From assembly GCF_002980555.1 (NCBI RefSeq), contig NZ_PVBT01000003.1:62001-126000 (forward strand): DNA of 64,000 nucleotides. The letters are read 5' to 3'. The position numbers and the translations under genes are program-made. Shown here piece after piece: positions 10,551-19,841 of the stretch. Under the pieces are notes generated by a model that saw nothing but the letters and a program-made list of their open reading frames with translations, did no database searches and was not told the DNA's origin. Positions within the stretch are counted from its first letter, which is position 1. Each line of letters begins with the position of its first letter. This stretch comes from Phyllobacterium myrsinacearum (GTDB taxonomy: Bacteria > Pseudomonadota > Alphaproteobacteria > Rhizobiales > Rhizobiaceae).

Positions 10551-11315
10551 TCAACGGGATGTTTCGATCAGCCGCACATCCGCATCCACGCAAATCGCAC
10601 GGATGATCTCGCTGTCGCAGCGGTCGGTGATGAAGGTGTTGACCTGCGACAGGTGACCAATGCGCACCGGAGCCGTCCGCTCGAACTTGGTGGAATCGGA
10701 AACCAGTATCACGTGCCGTGCATTGGCCATGATGGCCTGCGCCACCTTGACCTCGCGGAAGTCGAAGTCGAGCAACGCGCCGTCATGGTCGATTGCCGAC
10801 GTGCCGATGACGGCAAAATCCACCTTGAACTGGCGGATGAAGTCCACGGCGGCTTCACCGACAATGCCGCCATCCGAACCGCGCACCACGCCGCCGGCAA
10901 TGACCACCTCAATGTCGGGATAAACCCGCAAATGGTTGGCGACATTGATATTATTGGTGATGACCATCAGGCCTTTACGGCCCAGCAACGCCTGACCGAC
11001 CGCTTCCGTGGTGGTGCCGATATTGACGAAAAGCGAGGCATTGTCGGGAATGAGGCCGGCAGCAGCCTGACCGATCGCCTCCTTTTCACTCGCCGCGATC
11101 AAACGCCGGGCCTCATATTCCAAGTTCTGGATGCCCGAAGGATACAGCGCGCCGCCATGGATTCGGTTCAGCAGCCGCTGATCGCACAGATCGTTCAAAT
11201 CCTTGCGGATGGTCTGTGGCGTCACACTGAAATGCGCGGCGAGATCATCCACGAGCACGCGGCCGTGGAGCTTGGCCATTTCGAGGATTTCAACGTGCCG
11301 CGGCGGAAGGAACAT
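10551..11315 (-). CDS. glpR: DeoR/GlpR family transcriptional regulator
   Basis: A 254-residue DeoR-type repressor. The N-terminal winged helix-turn-helix is at about residues 6-55 (DLAAHFSVTPQTIRKDL, then NRIHGGAL, the family signature). The C-terminal sugar-phosphate sensor has the NIGTTTEAV loop and the GEAAVDFI and VSDSTKF motifs. I start at the ATG at 11315, giving MFLPPRH; longer frames add residues absent from the family and overlap the promoter. Upstream of glpD, it is most simply the glycerol 3-phosphate regulator GlpR. The family is certain, the ligand inferred from context. Confidence 0.88.
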   Translation of the reverse strand: MFLPPRHVEILEMAKLHGRVLVDDLAAHFSVTPQTIRKDLNDLCDQRLLNRIHGGALYPSGIQNLEYEARRLIAASEKEAIGQAAAGLIPDNASLFVNIGTTTEAVGQALLGRKGLMVITNNINVANHLRVYPDIEVVIAGGVVRGSDGGIVGEAAVDFIRQFKVDFAVIGTSAIDHDGALLDFDFREVKVAQAIMANARHVILVSDSTKFERTAPVRIGHLSQVNTFITDRCDSEIIRAICVDADVRLIETSR

Positions 11316-11323
11316 GGGATAGA

Positions 11324-11366
11324 CTTTCGCTTTCGTTTTTCTGAATACTATACGAAAATGAAAATG
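11324..11366. promoter_or_regulatory. Candidate operator repeats before the DeoR regulator gene
   Basis: CTTTCGCTTTCG at 11324-11335 faces CGAAAATGAAAATG at 11353-11366, so CGAAA-type units occur in inverted orientation near the start codon. The units resemble those before glpD and suggest autoregulation. Confidence 0.4.
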
Positions 11367-11575
11367 AATGCATGTCAATTGGCAAATAAGCGAAGTTGGC
11401 AGGCAATTGTGATTTCCAATGGGCCAGATCACGCGGCTGCCATCGTCGCAGGTTGAAGATGCCCAGGGCTCGCGTCATATCCTCCCGCAAATATTCCGGC
11501 CGCGATGTCGGGAGTGTTTTTTCCCGTTCGTCCTTGCGATAATCTTCGGCACGCCGTGCCAAATCATAGGAGGAC

Positions 11576-12007
11576 ATGATGATGGAAAAAACCGGACCGA
11601 CAACAATTTCGGCCAAGGCACACTGGGCGGGGTGGATTCTCAGCGGTCTTGTCATCCTGTTCCTGGTGTTTGACTTCAGCATCAAACTGGTGCCGCTCGA
11701 TATCGTGCTCAAGTCGATGACCGAGCTGGGCTATCCCGACAGTGTCGGCATGGCGCGCGGGCTGGGGATTCTGCTCTTCGTCTGCACGGTGCTTTACGCC
11801 GTGCCACAGACCTCGATTCTGGGTGCCATCCTGCTGACAGGCTATCTCGGCGGCGCTATTGCAACCCAGCTTCGGATCGGCAATCCCCTGTTCAGCCATC
11901 TGCTGTTCGGCGTCTATCTCGGGCTTATGGCCTGGGGCGGGCTATACCTGCGTGATCCGCGCCTGCGTGCCTGCATACCGTTCCGGGCGGCGGATGGCCA
12001 GGTGTGA
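11576..12007 (+). CDS. DoxX-like family membrane protein
   Basis: A small membrane protein of up to 143 residues with four predicted hydrophobic helices (about residues 17-38, 58-80, 83-97 and 106-122). The pattern fits DoxX-like (DoxX_2) proteins, whose function is mostly unknown. AGGAGG at 11568-11573 precedes three consecutive ATG codons at 11576, 11579 and 11582; spacing favours the second or third. The gene stands alone on the plus strand after the regulator of glpD. No catalytic residues are evident. Confidence 0.75.
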   Translation: MMMEKTGPTTISAKAHWAGWILSGLVILFLVFDFSIKLVPLDIVLKSMTELGYPDSVGMARGLGILLFVCTVLYAVPQTSILGAILLTGYLGGAIATQLRIGNPLFSHLLFGVYLGLMAWGGLYLRDPRLRACIPFRAADGQV

Positions 12008-12103
12008 GCCAAGGCATCGATCCGGCCGCCAAGGGCACGAAAACCGGCATTGAAATTTCCGCGCAATCTGCAAGGTTTGGCGCGGCAGGAAACCCGGGAG
12101 GAC

Positions 12104-12502
12104 ATGGATTTGGCCATCACATTCCGTATCGATCCTTTCCCGTCCAATGACGAGATGAATGCTCTGTGGGAATGGGCCTGGGATGATTTTGTCCGGAAGG
12201 ACTTTTCCGTCATTCTGGCACGCAGCCTTGCCCATGTGGGTGCCTATGACGGGCAGCGCCTGATCGGATTCGTCAACGTGGCATGGGATGGCGGTATACA
12301 CGCCTTTCTCCTGGATACCTGCGTGCACCCCAAATTCCGGCGGCAGGGTATCGCCACGCGGCTGGTCAAAGAGGCGGAAAATCTGGCGCGCGATCGCGGC
12401 GCCTTCTGGCTGCATGTGGACTTCGAAGCCCGCCTCACCGGATTCTACCGGGCCTGCGGCTTCACAATGACGGGAGCCGGACTGATCAAGCTGCAGCCTT
12501 GA
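12104..12502 (+). CDS. GNAT family N-acetyltransferase
   Basis: A GNAT-fold acetyltransferase of about 132 residues. The acetyl-CoA pyrophosphate-binding motif is RRQGIATRLV, preceded by the beta-4 segment DTCVHPKFRRQ, and the C-terminal FYRACGF motif is typical. The ATG at 12104 is close to GGGAGG (12096-12101, spacing 2), so the in-frame TTG at 12110 with spacing 8 is a real alternative. An extension to 12050 lacks a family match. The acceptor substrate is unknown. It lies about 100 bp after the DoxX-like gene and may be co-transcribed with it. Confidence 0.85.
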   Translation: MDLAITFRIDPFPSNDEMNALWEWAWDDFVRKDFSVILARSLAHVGAYDGQRLIGFVNVAWDGGIHAFLLDTCVHPKFRRQGIATRLVKEAENLARDRGAFWLHVDFEARLTGFYRACGFTMTGAGLIKLQP

Positions 12503-12556
12503 TCCGGCGTATCGGGATTTTTCCGGATAGGGGATAGATGCCCTGGCTGCGCGCAC

Positions 12557-13630
12557 TCACTGGTCAAACCGCGCAAGCCGGAATGGCGACAATCGCTCTT
12601 CCGGTCTCTCCGATACAATTTCCCGGCTCAACAGCAGACCAACGGCAGGCGCAAGCGTCACACCGGAATGCATCACGGCGAGGGAAAGGCCATCGAGATG
12701 TCCGGCCGGCCCGACAATCGGGAAACCGTCGGCGGGGGTCGGCCGGTAGCCGATTGTAAAGAAATCCAGAGCCAGAGCAGCCACATCGTTGAGGCTCGCT
12801 TTCAGGCGGTCAAACAGCGCATCCGCCGTTGCCTGCTGATCGTCGCCCGGATCGCTGCCGCCGAAATCGGCGCCCGCGATGATACGGCCTTCCGCAGTCT
12901 GGCGCATATGCAGATCAGGGGTGATCACGATGCCGTTGAGCCGCTTTTCCACCGGTTTTGAATGAACGATCAGACCCGGCGGCGTCTCCATGGGCAGGGT
13001 CACCCCCGCTGTCTGTGCGAGGGCAGCGGCCCCAGCGCCCGCCGCGAGCACCACATGGTCGGCTTTCACCTCGCCGAAGGACGTGGCGACGCCGGCAATG
13101 CGCCCGCCTTCCTGGACAAGCCGGGTAACGTTTGCACCAACCAGCAGCCGCGTACCGCGCGCCTGCGCCCCGGCCAGCATGCGCTGCGCCGCGGCAACGG
13201 GCTCAACGGCGCCCTCTTCGGCAATGTGCACGGCGGCATCCGGCACCTGTGCCAGATAAGGCTCGCGCGCCGCTATGGCTTGCCGGTCAATACGCCTCAC
13301 TCCATAGCCCCACTGCCCATGCTGCGTGACGTAGGCTTCAAGCTCGTCCGGCGATAAATCCCAGCTGATGCCGCCGCACCAGTTCACCCCGATACCGGGC
13401 AGCTCATTGTGCAGGCGCTGCCAGCCCTCCATGGCGTAGCGGCGGAAACGGAAATAAAATTCGGGATTGCCCCAGCTGGCATTGATCCATGCGAAGGAGG
13501 CCGGTGTGGCGACCCCGCCGCCTTTTTCGGCAACCACCGTGACAGCCGCGCCCTGCCGCGCCAGATGCCAGGCAATCGACGCGCCGATAATGCCGGCTCC
13601 GACCACGATCACATGTTTCTGTTTCGCCAT
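12557..13630 (-). CDS. FAD-dependent oxidoreductase (DAO family)
   Basis: A 357-residue flavoprotein of the D-amino acid oxidase/glycine oxidase superfamily. The FAD-binding motif VIVVGAGIIGASIAWHLAR is at residues 7-25, and the C-terminal FAD segment GFPIVGPAGHLDGLSLAVMHSGVT... is recognisable from DGFPIVGP onward. It probably oxidises a secondary or primary amine. AAGGA lies 8 nt before the start. It is transcribed away from an AraC regulator gene about 125 bp off. The substrate cannot be named. Confidence 0.88.
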   Translation of the reverse strand: MAKQKHVIVVGAGIIGASIAWHLARQGAAVTVVAEKGGGVATPASFAWINASWGNPEFYFRFRRYAMEGWQRLHNELPGIGVNWCGGISWDLSPDELEAYVTQHGQWGYGVRRIDRQAIAAREPYLAQVPDAAVHIAEEGAVEPVAAAQRMLAGAQARGTRLLVGANVTRLVQEGGRIAGVATSFGEVKADHVVLAAGAGAAALAQTAGVTLPMETPPGLIVHSKPVEKRLNGIVITPDLHMRQTAEGRIIAGADFGGSDPGDDQQATADALFDRLKASLNDVAALALDFFTIGYRPTPADGFPIVGPAGHLDGLSLAVMHSGVTLAPAVGLLLSREIVSERPEERLSPFRLARFDQ

Positions 13631-13755
13631 GATTCATTCCTTTTGGAAAGGCCGGGACTCTCTGCACAGGGCAATGACAGCATCATTTCCAGACGAATGC
13701 CACCGCAAAGGCCGCAAATTTGTGATGGCGCGCATCCGGTGATAGAAAGACCCGC

Positions 13756-14565
13756 ATGATCAAGGGCCAGTTCAGGATAATGCGCTGTACAACCGCGGGG
13801 GTGGAAGCCGTCGCGGCGGCAACGCGGCACAGCTTTTCCCGGCACACGCATGAACAATATGGCATAGGTGTTATTCATCAGGGCGCGCAAAAGTCGCTCA
13901 GCGGCCGGGGAATGGTGGAGGCCGGCCCCGGCGACATGATCACCGTCAATCCCGGTGAAGTGCATGATGGCGCGCCCATCGGCGATGCCGGGCGCTCGTG
14001 GAAAATGCTCTATTTCGACCCGAACCTCATTGGTGCAATGACCACTGATCTGCAGGAGCATGGCAAGGGACGGGACGAGTTTCCGCGGCCGGTCATTCAG
14101 GAGGTGCGGCTGGCAACCCAGTTCGAGCGGCTTTTCACCGCAATGACGGCCCCCGGCATTGCCTCGGCCATCCGGCAGGAGGAATCGCTGCTGATGCTGC
14201 TTGCCGGCGTGTTTGGTGAAGCGGGCGATCCCCAGCGGTTTCCGGCAATACCCCAAGCCATTCGCCGCGCCCGCGACCTGATCGACGATCAGCCGGCACG
14301 CGCGGTGACATTGGAGGACCTGTCACGGGAAAGCGGTTTGAGCCGCTTTCAGGTTGTCCGCGCCTTCGCCCGCGCTACCGGCATGACACCGCATGCCTAT
14401 CTGGTGCAGCGGCGCATCGACCTCGCCCGCCGCATGATCGCCGGGGGATCGTCCCTGGCGGAAGCCGCCATCGCCAGCGGCTTTGCCGACCAGAGCCACA
14501 TGACCCGCACCTTCATCCGCAAATATGGCCTGTCGCCCGGCGCCTATGCCGGCGCCATGAACTGA
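13756..14565 (+). CDS. AraC family transcriptional regulator
   Basis: A 269-residue regulator. An N-terminal cupin-like sensing domain contains HEQYGIGVI and NPGEVHDG. The C-terminal double helix-turn-helix has LEDLSRESGLSRFQVVRAF and AIASGFADQSHMTRTFIRKYG with the terminal GLSPGAY box. This cupin-AraC architecture is common for regulators of neighbouring exporters. The EamA transporter gene follows 80 bp downstream, and the FAD oxidoreductase is divergent, so either may be the target. The ligand is unknown. Confidence 0.92.
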   Translation: MIKGQFRIMRCTTAGVEAVAAATRHSFSRHTHEQYGIGVIHQGAQKSLSGRGMVEAGPGDMITVNPGEVHDGAPIGDAGRSWKMLYFDPNLIGAMTTDLQEHGKGRDEFPRPVIQEVRLATQFERLFTAMTAPGIASAIRQEESLLMLLAGVFGEAGDPQRFPAIPQAIRRARDLIDDQPARAVTLEDLSRESGLSRFQVVRAFARATGMTPHAYLVQRRIDLARRMIAGGSSLAEAAIASGFADQSHMTRTFIRKYGLSPGAYAGAMN

Positions 14566-14645
14566 AGCCCTTCCTGCAATTTCGTTCAAGACGAATCCTG
14601 CCCGATCCGCTGTTGTGTGCCTTCCCAGGATGAAAAGGATTGCGC

Positions 14646-15536
14646 ATGTCCAAGCAGCTTCAAGGTTATGTTTTTCTCGCACTCGCCATGGTTCTCGTCG
14701 GGAGCACCATCATTGCCAGCAAGGTGATTGCAGCGGGCTTGCCGCCCTTTACGGCAACAGCCCTGCGCTTTGCCGTCGCCTTCCCGATATTCCTGTTGCT
14801 GATGCGGCTGACGCGAACCAGGTGGCCGCAGCTTGACCGCTCTGCCTGGATCCTTCTCGTCCTGCAGGCAGGTGCCGGCAGCGTCGGTTACACGACCCTG
14901 CTGATATCCGGCCTCAAACTGACCTCGGCGACGGATGCCGGTGTCATCATTGGGACGCTGCCGGTGGTTGCCGCAGCCATCGCCATTCTCATCCTCGGCG
15001 AACGGCCGCACCGCTTCACCCTTGTCGCCATCCTGCTGGCGACAGCGGGCGTTGTCAGCATCGCTTTCCGCCCCGGCGAAAGCGGCACACACTCCCTGCC
15101 GGGCAATGCGCTGATCTTTGCGGCTGTCATCTGCGAAGGTCTGTTCATCCTGATCAACAAGCGCCTGAGAACGCCCATTCCGCCACTTGCCCTTTCGACG
15201 CTGATGACAGGCCTTGGGTTGGCGGTGGCCGCTGTACCTGCCCTGTTCGAGATGCCATGGACGGGCAGCATGAGCATTGGATCGTTCTGGGCCGTCATCT
15301 ACTACGCCATTGTTCCGACAGTTGGCGGCTTCCTGCTGTGGTATGCGGGTGCCGCCCGGGTCAGCGGGGCTGAAGCCTCGCTCTTTACCGCCCTGGCACC
15401 GGTTTCGGCGGTGATATTTGCCGTCATCTTCCTTGGAGAATCCGTCAGCGAGAATCAGATGATCGGCATAGCCTGCGTGCTTCTGGCCGTCGGCGGCCTC
15501 GGGCTGCAATCCCTGAAACCGGTCAAATCTGCCTGA
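14646..15536 (+). CDS. EamA/DMT family transporter
   Basis: A 296-residue inner-membrane protein with about ten hydrophobic segments arranged as two EamA repeats, the normal length for the drug/metabolite transporter superfamily. The first repeat contains SKVIAAGLPPFTATALRF, typical of the family. I start at the ATG at 14646; the upstream TTG at 14640 has no better ribosome site. Members usually export amino acids or metabolites. Its position after an AraC regulator suggests inducible export. The substrate is unknown. Confidence 0.9.
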   Translation: MSKQLQGYVFLALAMVLVGSTIIASKVIAAGLPPFTATALRFAVAFPIFLLLMRLTRTRWPQLDRSAWILLVLQAGAGSVGYTTLLISGLKLTSATDAGVIIGTLPVVAAAIAILILGERPHRFTLVAILLATAGVVSIAFRPGESGTHSLPGNALIFAAVICEGLFILINKRLRTPIPPLALSTLMTGLGLAVAAVPALFEMPWTGSMSIGSFWAVIYYAIVPTVGGFLLWYAGAARVSGAEASLFTALAPVSAVIFAVIFLGESVSENQMIGIACVLLAVGGLGLQSLKPVKSA

Positions 15537-15566
15537 CCATTGCCGCCCGTTCGGACAGGACCGCCC

Positions 15567-16592
15567 TCATGCGGTTGCACCTTCTATGATGTCATAGCCG
15601 GTGTTGATGATGGTCTTTTCAGCCGGGCGTTCGCGGCTTTCCAGAAGCTTTTCGGCGGCGGTCTTGCCGATCAGGAATCGCTTGGAAAGAATCGTCGACA
15701 ACGGCAACGGCAGAGCCTGCCCGATATCGAGGCCATTGAAGCCGAAAATGCCGAGCTGCTCCTTCGGCGTAATGCCCGCATGCATGCAATGGAAGATGCC
15801 GCCCATGGCCATGTCGTCATTGGGGAAGACGACCACATCAAGCCCCGGCGCTTTCCGGAGAATCGCCTCAAGCAGGTGGCGGCCAGCCAGGGTGGAGCTG
15901 CCCCCCTGCACGCGTTCTTCGGCAATCAGCAACAGGCCTGCCTCTTTCAAGGCTGCCCGCAGGCCATCATAACGGGCGCGGGCGCGATCATCGCTGGCAA
16001 TAGTGTGGCCGGCATAGCCGAAACGGCGGTAGCCGCGCTGCACCAGATGTTTGCCGGTATCATAGCCGGCTTGCCAATGCGACATGCCGACCGCGATATC
16101 GACCGGGTCCCCGTCAATATCCATGAGTTCGGCGACGCGAAAACGCCCATGCTCCAGATGCCGCCGTGCGGTAGCAGTGTGGTGCAAGCCAGCCAGAATC
16201 ACCGCCGCCGGCTGCCATGCAAGAAAAGACAGAAGAATGCGCTCTTCAATCACCGGATCATAGTCGGTGACGCCGATGACCGGCTGAAACGCCGTCTCGG
16301 TCAGGGCGGTATGGATACCGCGCAATACATCGGGAAAGACAATGTTGGACAGAGAGGGCAGCAGCACGCTCATCAGCGTCGAACCCGAGGAGGCAAGACT
16401 GCCTGCCGCCCGATTGGGAATGTAACCAAGCTCGGCGATGGCGGCGAGGACCTTCGCCCGTGTCGCATCGGCAATCGGCCCCTTGTTGCGGACCACGCGA
16501 GAGGCGGTGATATCGCTCACACCGGCAAGCCGCGCCACGTCAGCCAAAGTCGGCGTGTCGGCATTCCGGTGCGCGTTGCGTTTGCGTGGCAT
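15567..16592 (-). CDS. LacI family regulator of the denD sugar-acid operon
   Basis: A 341-residue LacI/GntR-type repressor. The DNA-binding helix-turn-helix is LADVARLAGVSDITASRVV at about residues 16-34, followed by the hinge and a sugar-binding-protein-like effector domain (VVVFPNDDMAMG, LGIFGFNGLDIG). It is divergent from the ten-gene operon that starts with denD. Two AGCGCT-centred palindromes lie in the gap, the nearer one about 38 bp from this start, fitting autorepression plus control of the operon. The inducer is probably the transported sugar or its acid. Confidence 0.93.
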   Translation of the reverse strand: MPRKRNAHRNADTPTLADVARLAGVSDITASRVVRNKGPIADATRAKVLAAIAELGYIPNRAAGSLASSGSTLMSVLLPSLSNIVFPDVLRGIHTALTETAFQPVIGVTDYDPVIEERILLSFLAWQPAAVILAGLHHTATARRHLEHGRFRVAELMDIDGDPVDIAVGMSHWQAGYDTGKHLVQRGYRRFGYAGHTIASDDRARARYDGLRAALKEAGLLLIAEERVQGGSSTLAGRHLLEAILRKAPGLDVVVFPNDDMAMGGIFHCMHAGITPKEQLGIFGFNGLDIGQALPLPLSTILSKRFLIGKTAAEKLLESRERPAEKTIINTGYDIIEGATA

Positions 16593-16623
16593 GGCATGAT
16601 CCCGATGGGATTGAGCAGAATAA

Positions 16624-16637
16624 TGATAGCGCTACCA
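16624..16637. promoter_or_regulatory. LacI-type operator A (TGATAGCGCTACCA)
   Basis: Near-perfect 14-bp palindrome with a central AGCGCT and one arm mismatch. It lies about 38 bp upstream of the divergent lacI start. A related copy lies 54 bp away. Confidence 0.65.
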
Positions 16638-16677
16638 TAAATCACTTGATGAATGCTAGTGAGTGTGCATAACTTTG

Positions 16678-16691
16678 TGTTAGCGCTGTCA
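16678..16691. promoter_or_regulatory. LacI-type operator B (TGTTAGCGCTGTCA)
   Basis: Second imperfect palindrome with the same AGCGCT core, 54 bp from operator A and about 210 bp before denD. It probably overlaps the operon promoter, leaving a long leader of about 200 nt. Confidence 0.62.
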
Positions 16692-16740
16692 TAAGACCCG
16701 CCAGGGCTGGCAGAATAAGACGTTCTGGGAGGATCGGTTC

Positions 16741-16857
16741 TTGAGTTCAGCGGCAGGTATTGCAGTGATTTGCCTTGGCCCGACGAGGCTTGGCATGGCC
16801 TTTTCGGCGCTGAGTCACTGCGAACCCCGCATCTTTCCCCTCGCGCATCTCGTTTGA
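16741..16857 (+). CDS. Possible 38-residue leader ORF before denD
   Basis: A TTG-initiated ORF with GGGAGG at 16727-16732, spacing 8, ending in TGA 44 bp before the denD ATG. It starts MSSAAGIAVICLGPT and ends PLAHLV. I do not recognise it. It fills the long leader between operator B and denD, a region otherwise empty of features. It could be a leader peptide, a small protein or chance. Confidence 0.28.
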   Translation: MSSAAGIAVICLGPTRLGMAFSALSHCEPRIFPLAHLV

Positions 16858-16901
16858 ACAAAACGGGCGACCTGCCCGCATGACAAAGAGGTTGATTGCA
16901 T

Positions 16902-17885
16902 ATGCACGTACTGGTCATTGGCGCCGCCGGAATGGTGGGCCGCAAACTGCTGGACAGGATCGCGGCTGAAGAGGGTATCCTCGGCGGCGGCATCGACACG
17001 CTGACGCTGGTCGATGTCATCGAGCCGGCGGCGCCCCGCACCCTCGCCGGTATTTCCACCACGAAAGCGGCCGACCTTTCCGATCCCGGTGTTGCTGAAA
17101 AACTGATTGCCAGCCGCCCGGACCTGATCTTTCATCTCGCAGCCATTGTTTCCGGTGAAGCCGAAGCGGACTTCGAAAAGGGCTACAAGGTCAATCTGGA
17201 CGGCACACGGTTCCTGTTCGAGGCGATCCGGCTGGAAAGCGCCAAGGCACCTTATCGTCCACGTGTGGTCTTCGCCTCCTCCATCGCGGTGTTCGGCACG
17301 CCCTTTCCCGACAAGATCGGCGACGAATTCTTCACCACGCCGCTCACCAGCTACGGCACGCAGAAGGCGATCTCCGAGCTGCTTTTGTCCGACTACAGCC
17401 GCCGCGGCTTTTTCGACGGCATCGGCATTCGCCTGCCGACCATCTGCATTCGGCCCGGCAAGCCGAACAAGGCGGCTTCGGGCTTCTTCTCCAATATCCT
17501 GCGCGAGCCGCTGGCGGGGCAGGAAGCCATTCTGCCGGTGGACGAGAATGTCCGGCACTGGTTCGCCAGCCCGCGCTCCGCGGTCGGCTTTTTCGTGCAT
17601 GCGGCAACGCTCGACCTGGAAAAAGTCGGACCGCGCCGCAACCTTTCAATGCCCGGCCTTTCCGCCCTCGTCGGCGAAGAGATTGCAGCCCTGAAACGCG
17701 TGGCGGGTGAAAAGGCGGTAAGGCTGATCCGGCGCGAACCGGACGCGACCATCCAGAAAATCGTGGCAGGCTGGGCGACGGATTTCGACACGCGGCGCGC
17801 GGCCGCGCTCGGGTTCAAGGCGGAGACCGTCTTTGACGACATCATCAAGGCGCATATCGAAGACGAACTGGGCGGAACACTATGA
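16902..17885 (+). CDS. denD: D-erythronate dehydrogenase-like NAD-dependent epimerase/dehydratase family protein
   Basis: A 327-residue extended-SDR protein. The NAD-binding motif [11 protein letters not shown] is at residues 7-17, and the catalytic pair appears as SYGTQK (Tyr-x-x-x-Lys). The sequence resembles proteins annotated as DenD, which oxidises D-erythronate at C2. The other Den enzymes are not seen here; instead a XylD-like dehydratase and a diketo-acid hydrolase follow, so it may act on a different aldose or aldonate. It is the first gene of the operon and overlaps the next SDR gene by 4 bp. The ATG at 16902 is preferred over a TTG at 16896. Confidence 0.75.
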   Translation: MHVLVIGAAGMVGRKLLDRIAAEEGILGGGIDTLTLVDVIEPAAPRTLAGISTTKAADLSDPGVAEKLIASRPDLIFHLAAIVSGEAEADFEKGYKVNLDGTRFLFEAIRLESAKAPYRPRVVFASSIAVFGTPFPDKIGDEFFTTPLTSYGTQKAISELLLSDYSRRGFFDGIGIRLPTICIRPGKPNKAASGFFSNILREPLAGQEAILPVDENVRHWFASPRSAVGFFVHAATLDLEKVGPRRNLSMPGLSALVGEEIAALKRVAGEKAVRLIRREPDATIQKIVAGWATDFDTRRAAALGFKAETVFDDIIKAHIEDELGGTL

Positions 17886-18658
17886 CCAATTATCAGGATT
17901 CAGGCAGAGGCAAGATCGCACTGGTGACCGGCGGCGGCACGGGCGTCGGCAAGGCGATTTCTGTGGCACTGCTCGGTGTCGGCTGGACCGTCGTCATCAC
18001 CGGGCGGCGCAAGGACGTGCTCGATGAAGCAGCAAAGACACTGGCCGCCGAGACCAAGGGAACGGTCAATCCCATTGTCTCCGATGTCAGCGATCCCAAA
18101 TCCGTCGCCGCACTGTTCGAAGCGGTCAAGGCGGCCTATGGACGTCTGGACCTGCTGATCAACAATGCCGGGATCAATGTGCCGAATGTCGCCATGGAAG
18201 AGGTGACGTTCGAGCAGTGGAACGCCATTGTCGGCGCCAATCTGACCGGCGCATTCCTGTGCACGCAGCAGGCGCTGAAACTGATGAAGACGCAGACGCC
18301 GCGTGGCGGCCGGATCATCAACAATGGCTCGATTTCCGCGACGACGCCGCGGCCGAATTCAGCGCCCTATACAGCAACGAAACACGCCATCACGGGCCTG
18401 ACCAAGTCGACCGCGCTGGACGGACGGCCGTTCGACATTGCCTGCGGCCAGATCGATATCGGCAATGCCACCACCGAAATGACGTCGAAAATGGCGGGCG
18501 GCGTGCTGCAGGCCAACGGGGAGACGGCAAGCGAGCCAACCATACCGGCGCACTATATCGGCGATGCGGTTGTCTACATGGCCGGACTGCCGCTGGAAGC
18601 CAATGTGCTGTCGCTGACTGTCATGGCGACGAAAATGCCGCTGGTCGGTCGGGGATAG
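17882..18658 (+). CDS. SDR family oxidoreductase
   Basis: A 258-residue classical short-chain dehydrogenase. Cofactor motif TGGGTGVGK at residues 17-25, NNAG at about residues 95-98, and the catalytic region [22 protein letters not shown] with Ser, Tyr and Lys in place. The ATGA overlap with denD implies coupled translation. It likely oxidises a sugar or sugar-acid hydroxyl, for example the first oxidation of the imported sugar. The C-terminal [16 protein letters not shown] end is typical of a subgroup seen in sugar-acid clusters. The substrate is inferred only. Confidence 0.88.
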   Translation: MTNYQDSGRGKIALVTGGGTGVGKAISVALLGVGWTVVITGRRKDVLDEAAKTLAAETKGTVNPIVSDVSDPKSVAALFEAVKAAYGRLDLLINNAGINVPNVAMEEVTFEQWNAIVGANLTGAFLCTQQALKLMKTQTPRGGRIINNGSISATTPRPNSAPYTATKHAITGLTKSTALDGRPFDIACGQIDIGNATTEMTSKMAGGVLQANGETASEPTIPAHYIGDAVVYMAGLPLEANVLSLTVMATKMPLVGRG

Positions 18659-18717
18659 TATTTTCGCGCGGTGTTTTGGGAGAAGCGCCGTTTGACATAA
18701 TTCAGGGAGGAACAGGC

Positions 18718-19782
18718 ATGGCATCCGTCGAATTCGCCAATGTCAGAAAATCATTCGGGACGCATCCGGTTATCAAAGGGGTTGATATCGAGATCGCCGA
18801 TGGCGAGTTCGTCATTCTGGTCGGACCATCCGGCTGCGGCAAGTCCACGCTGCTGCGCATGCTGGCGGGGCTGGAGAACATTTCCGCCGGCGAGATCCGC
18901 ATCGGCGGACAGGTGGTCAATGGCCTCGCGCCAAAAGAGCGCGACATCGCCATGGTGTTCCAGAACTATGCGCTCTATCCGCACATGACCGTTGCCGACA
19001 ACATGGCCTTCTCGCTGACGCTGAAAGGTGCCGCCAAGGCCGAGATCGACAAGCGCGTCAAACCGGCCGCGGAAATTCTGGGCCTCACCCACCTGCTCGA
19101 CCGCTTTCCCCGGCAATTGTCCGGCGGCCAGCGCCAGCGCGTCGCCATGGGCCGCGCCATTGTCCGCGATCCGCAGGTGTTCCTGTTCGATGAGCCGCTT
19201 TCCAATCTCGATGCGAAACTGCGCGTCGCCATGCGCGCGGAAATCAAGGAGCTGCACCAGCGGCTGAAGACGACCACGGTCTATGTGACGCATGACCAGA
19301 TCGAAGCCATGACCATGGCCGACAAGATCGTCGTCATGCATGACGGCATCGTCGAACAGATCGGCGCGCCGCTCGAACTCTATGACCAGCCGGCCAATCT
19401 GTTCGTCGCCAGCTTCATCGGTTCACCCGCCATGAACATGATCAAGGGCAGGCTTGATCCGAACGATGCACTGAAATTCGTGACGGAAAAGGGCGTTGTC
19501 CTGCCGGTGGCCAAGGCGCCGGAAAGCGCCAGGGGACGCGCCCTGATCTATGGACTGAGGCCCGAGCACATGACGATTGCCGAGGGCGGCATTCCGGCAA
19601 ACGTCGTGGTGATCGAACCCACCGGATCGGAAACCCAGATGATCATGCGCATCGGCGGTGACGATATTACCGGCGTGTTCCACCAGCGCGTCAACGCCCG
19701 TCCGGGCGAGACGGTCGGCCTGTCGATCCACGCCGAGGCGACATATCTCTTCGATGCGGAGAGCGGCAAGCGCCTCGTCTGA
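18718..19782 (+). CDS. ABC transporter ATP-binding protein (UgpC/MsmK/MalK-type sugar importer)
   Basis: A 354-residue ATPase of a CUT1 carbohydrate importer. Walker [10 protein letters not shown] at about residues 37-45, Q-loop [11 protein letters not shown], signature LSGGQRQR, Walker [13 protein letters not shown] and the switch histidine in [10 protein letters not shown] are all present. The C-terminal TOBE/MalK-like regulatory domain (IYGLRPEHM) is intact. AGGGAGG lies 7 nt before the ATG. It is followed by the binding-protein gene and two permease genes, making a full importer in this operon. Confidence 0.95.
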   Translation: MASVEFANVRKSFGTHPVIKGVDIEIADGEFVILVGPSGCGKSTLLRMLAGLENISAGEIRIGGQVVNGLAPKERDIAMVFQNYALYPHMTVADNMAFSLTLKGAAKAEIDKRVKPAAEILGLTHLLDRFPRQLSGGQRQRVAMGRAIVRDPQVFLFDEPLSNLDAKLRVAMRAEIKELHQRLKTTTVYVTHDQIEAMTMADKIVVMHDGIVEQIGAPLELYDQPANLFVASFIGSPAMNMIKGRLDPNDALKFVTEKGVVLPVAKAPESARGRALIYGLRPEHMTIAEGGIPANVVVIEPTGSETQMIMRIGGDDITGVFHQRVNARPGETVGLSIHAEATYLFDAESGKRLV

Positions 19783-19841
19783 AAACCACCAAGCGGCACC
19801 TGCCAGTCGGGGAGCGTGTGCCGGTCATATAAGCCCCCGGA

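Noticed and set aside
11347-11378. TTGACA and TATAGT on the minus strand as a glpR promoter
   Set aside because: The boxes are 20 bp apart, too far for a normal sigma-70 promoter, so no promoter is claimed.
11290-11712. Minus-strand frame giving a charged 90-residue peptide (MSSYDLARRAEDYRKDE...) between the DoxX-like gene and glpR
   Set aside because: It starts opposite the ribosome site of the DoxX-like gene, runs through the regulator promoter and into the glpR coding region; no ribosome site or family was recognised.
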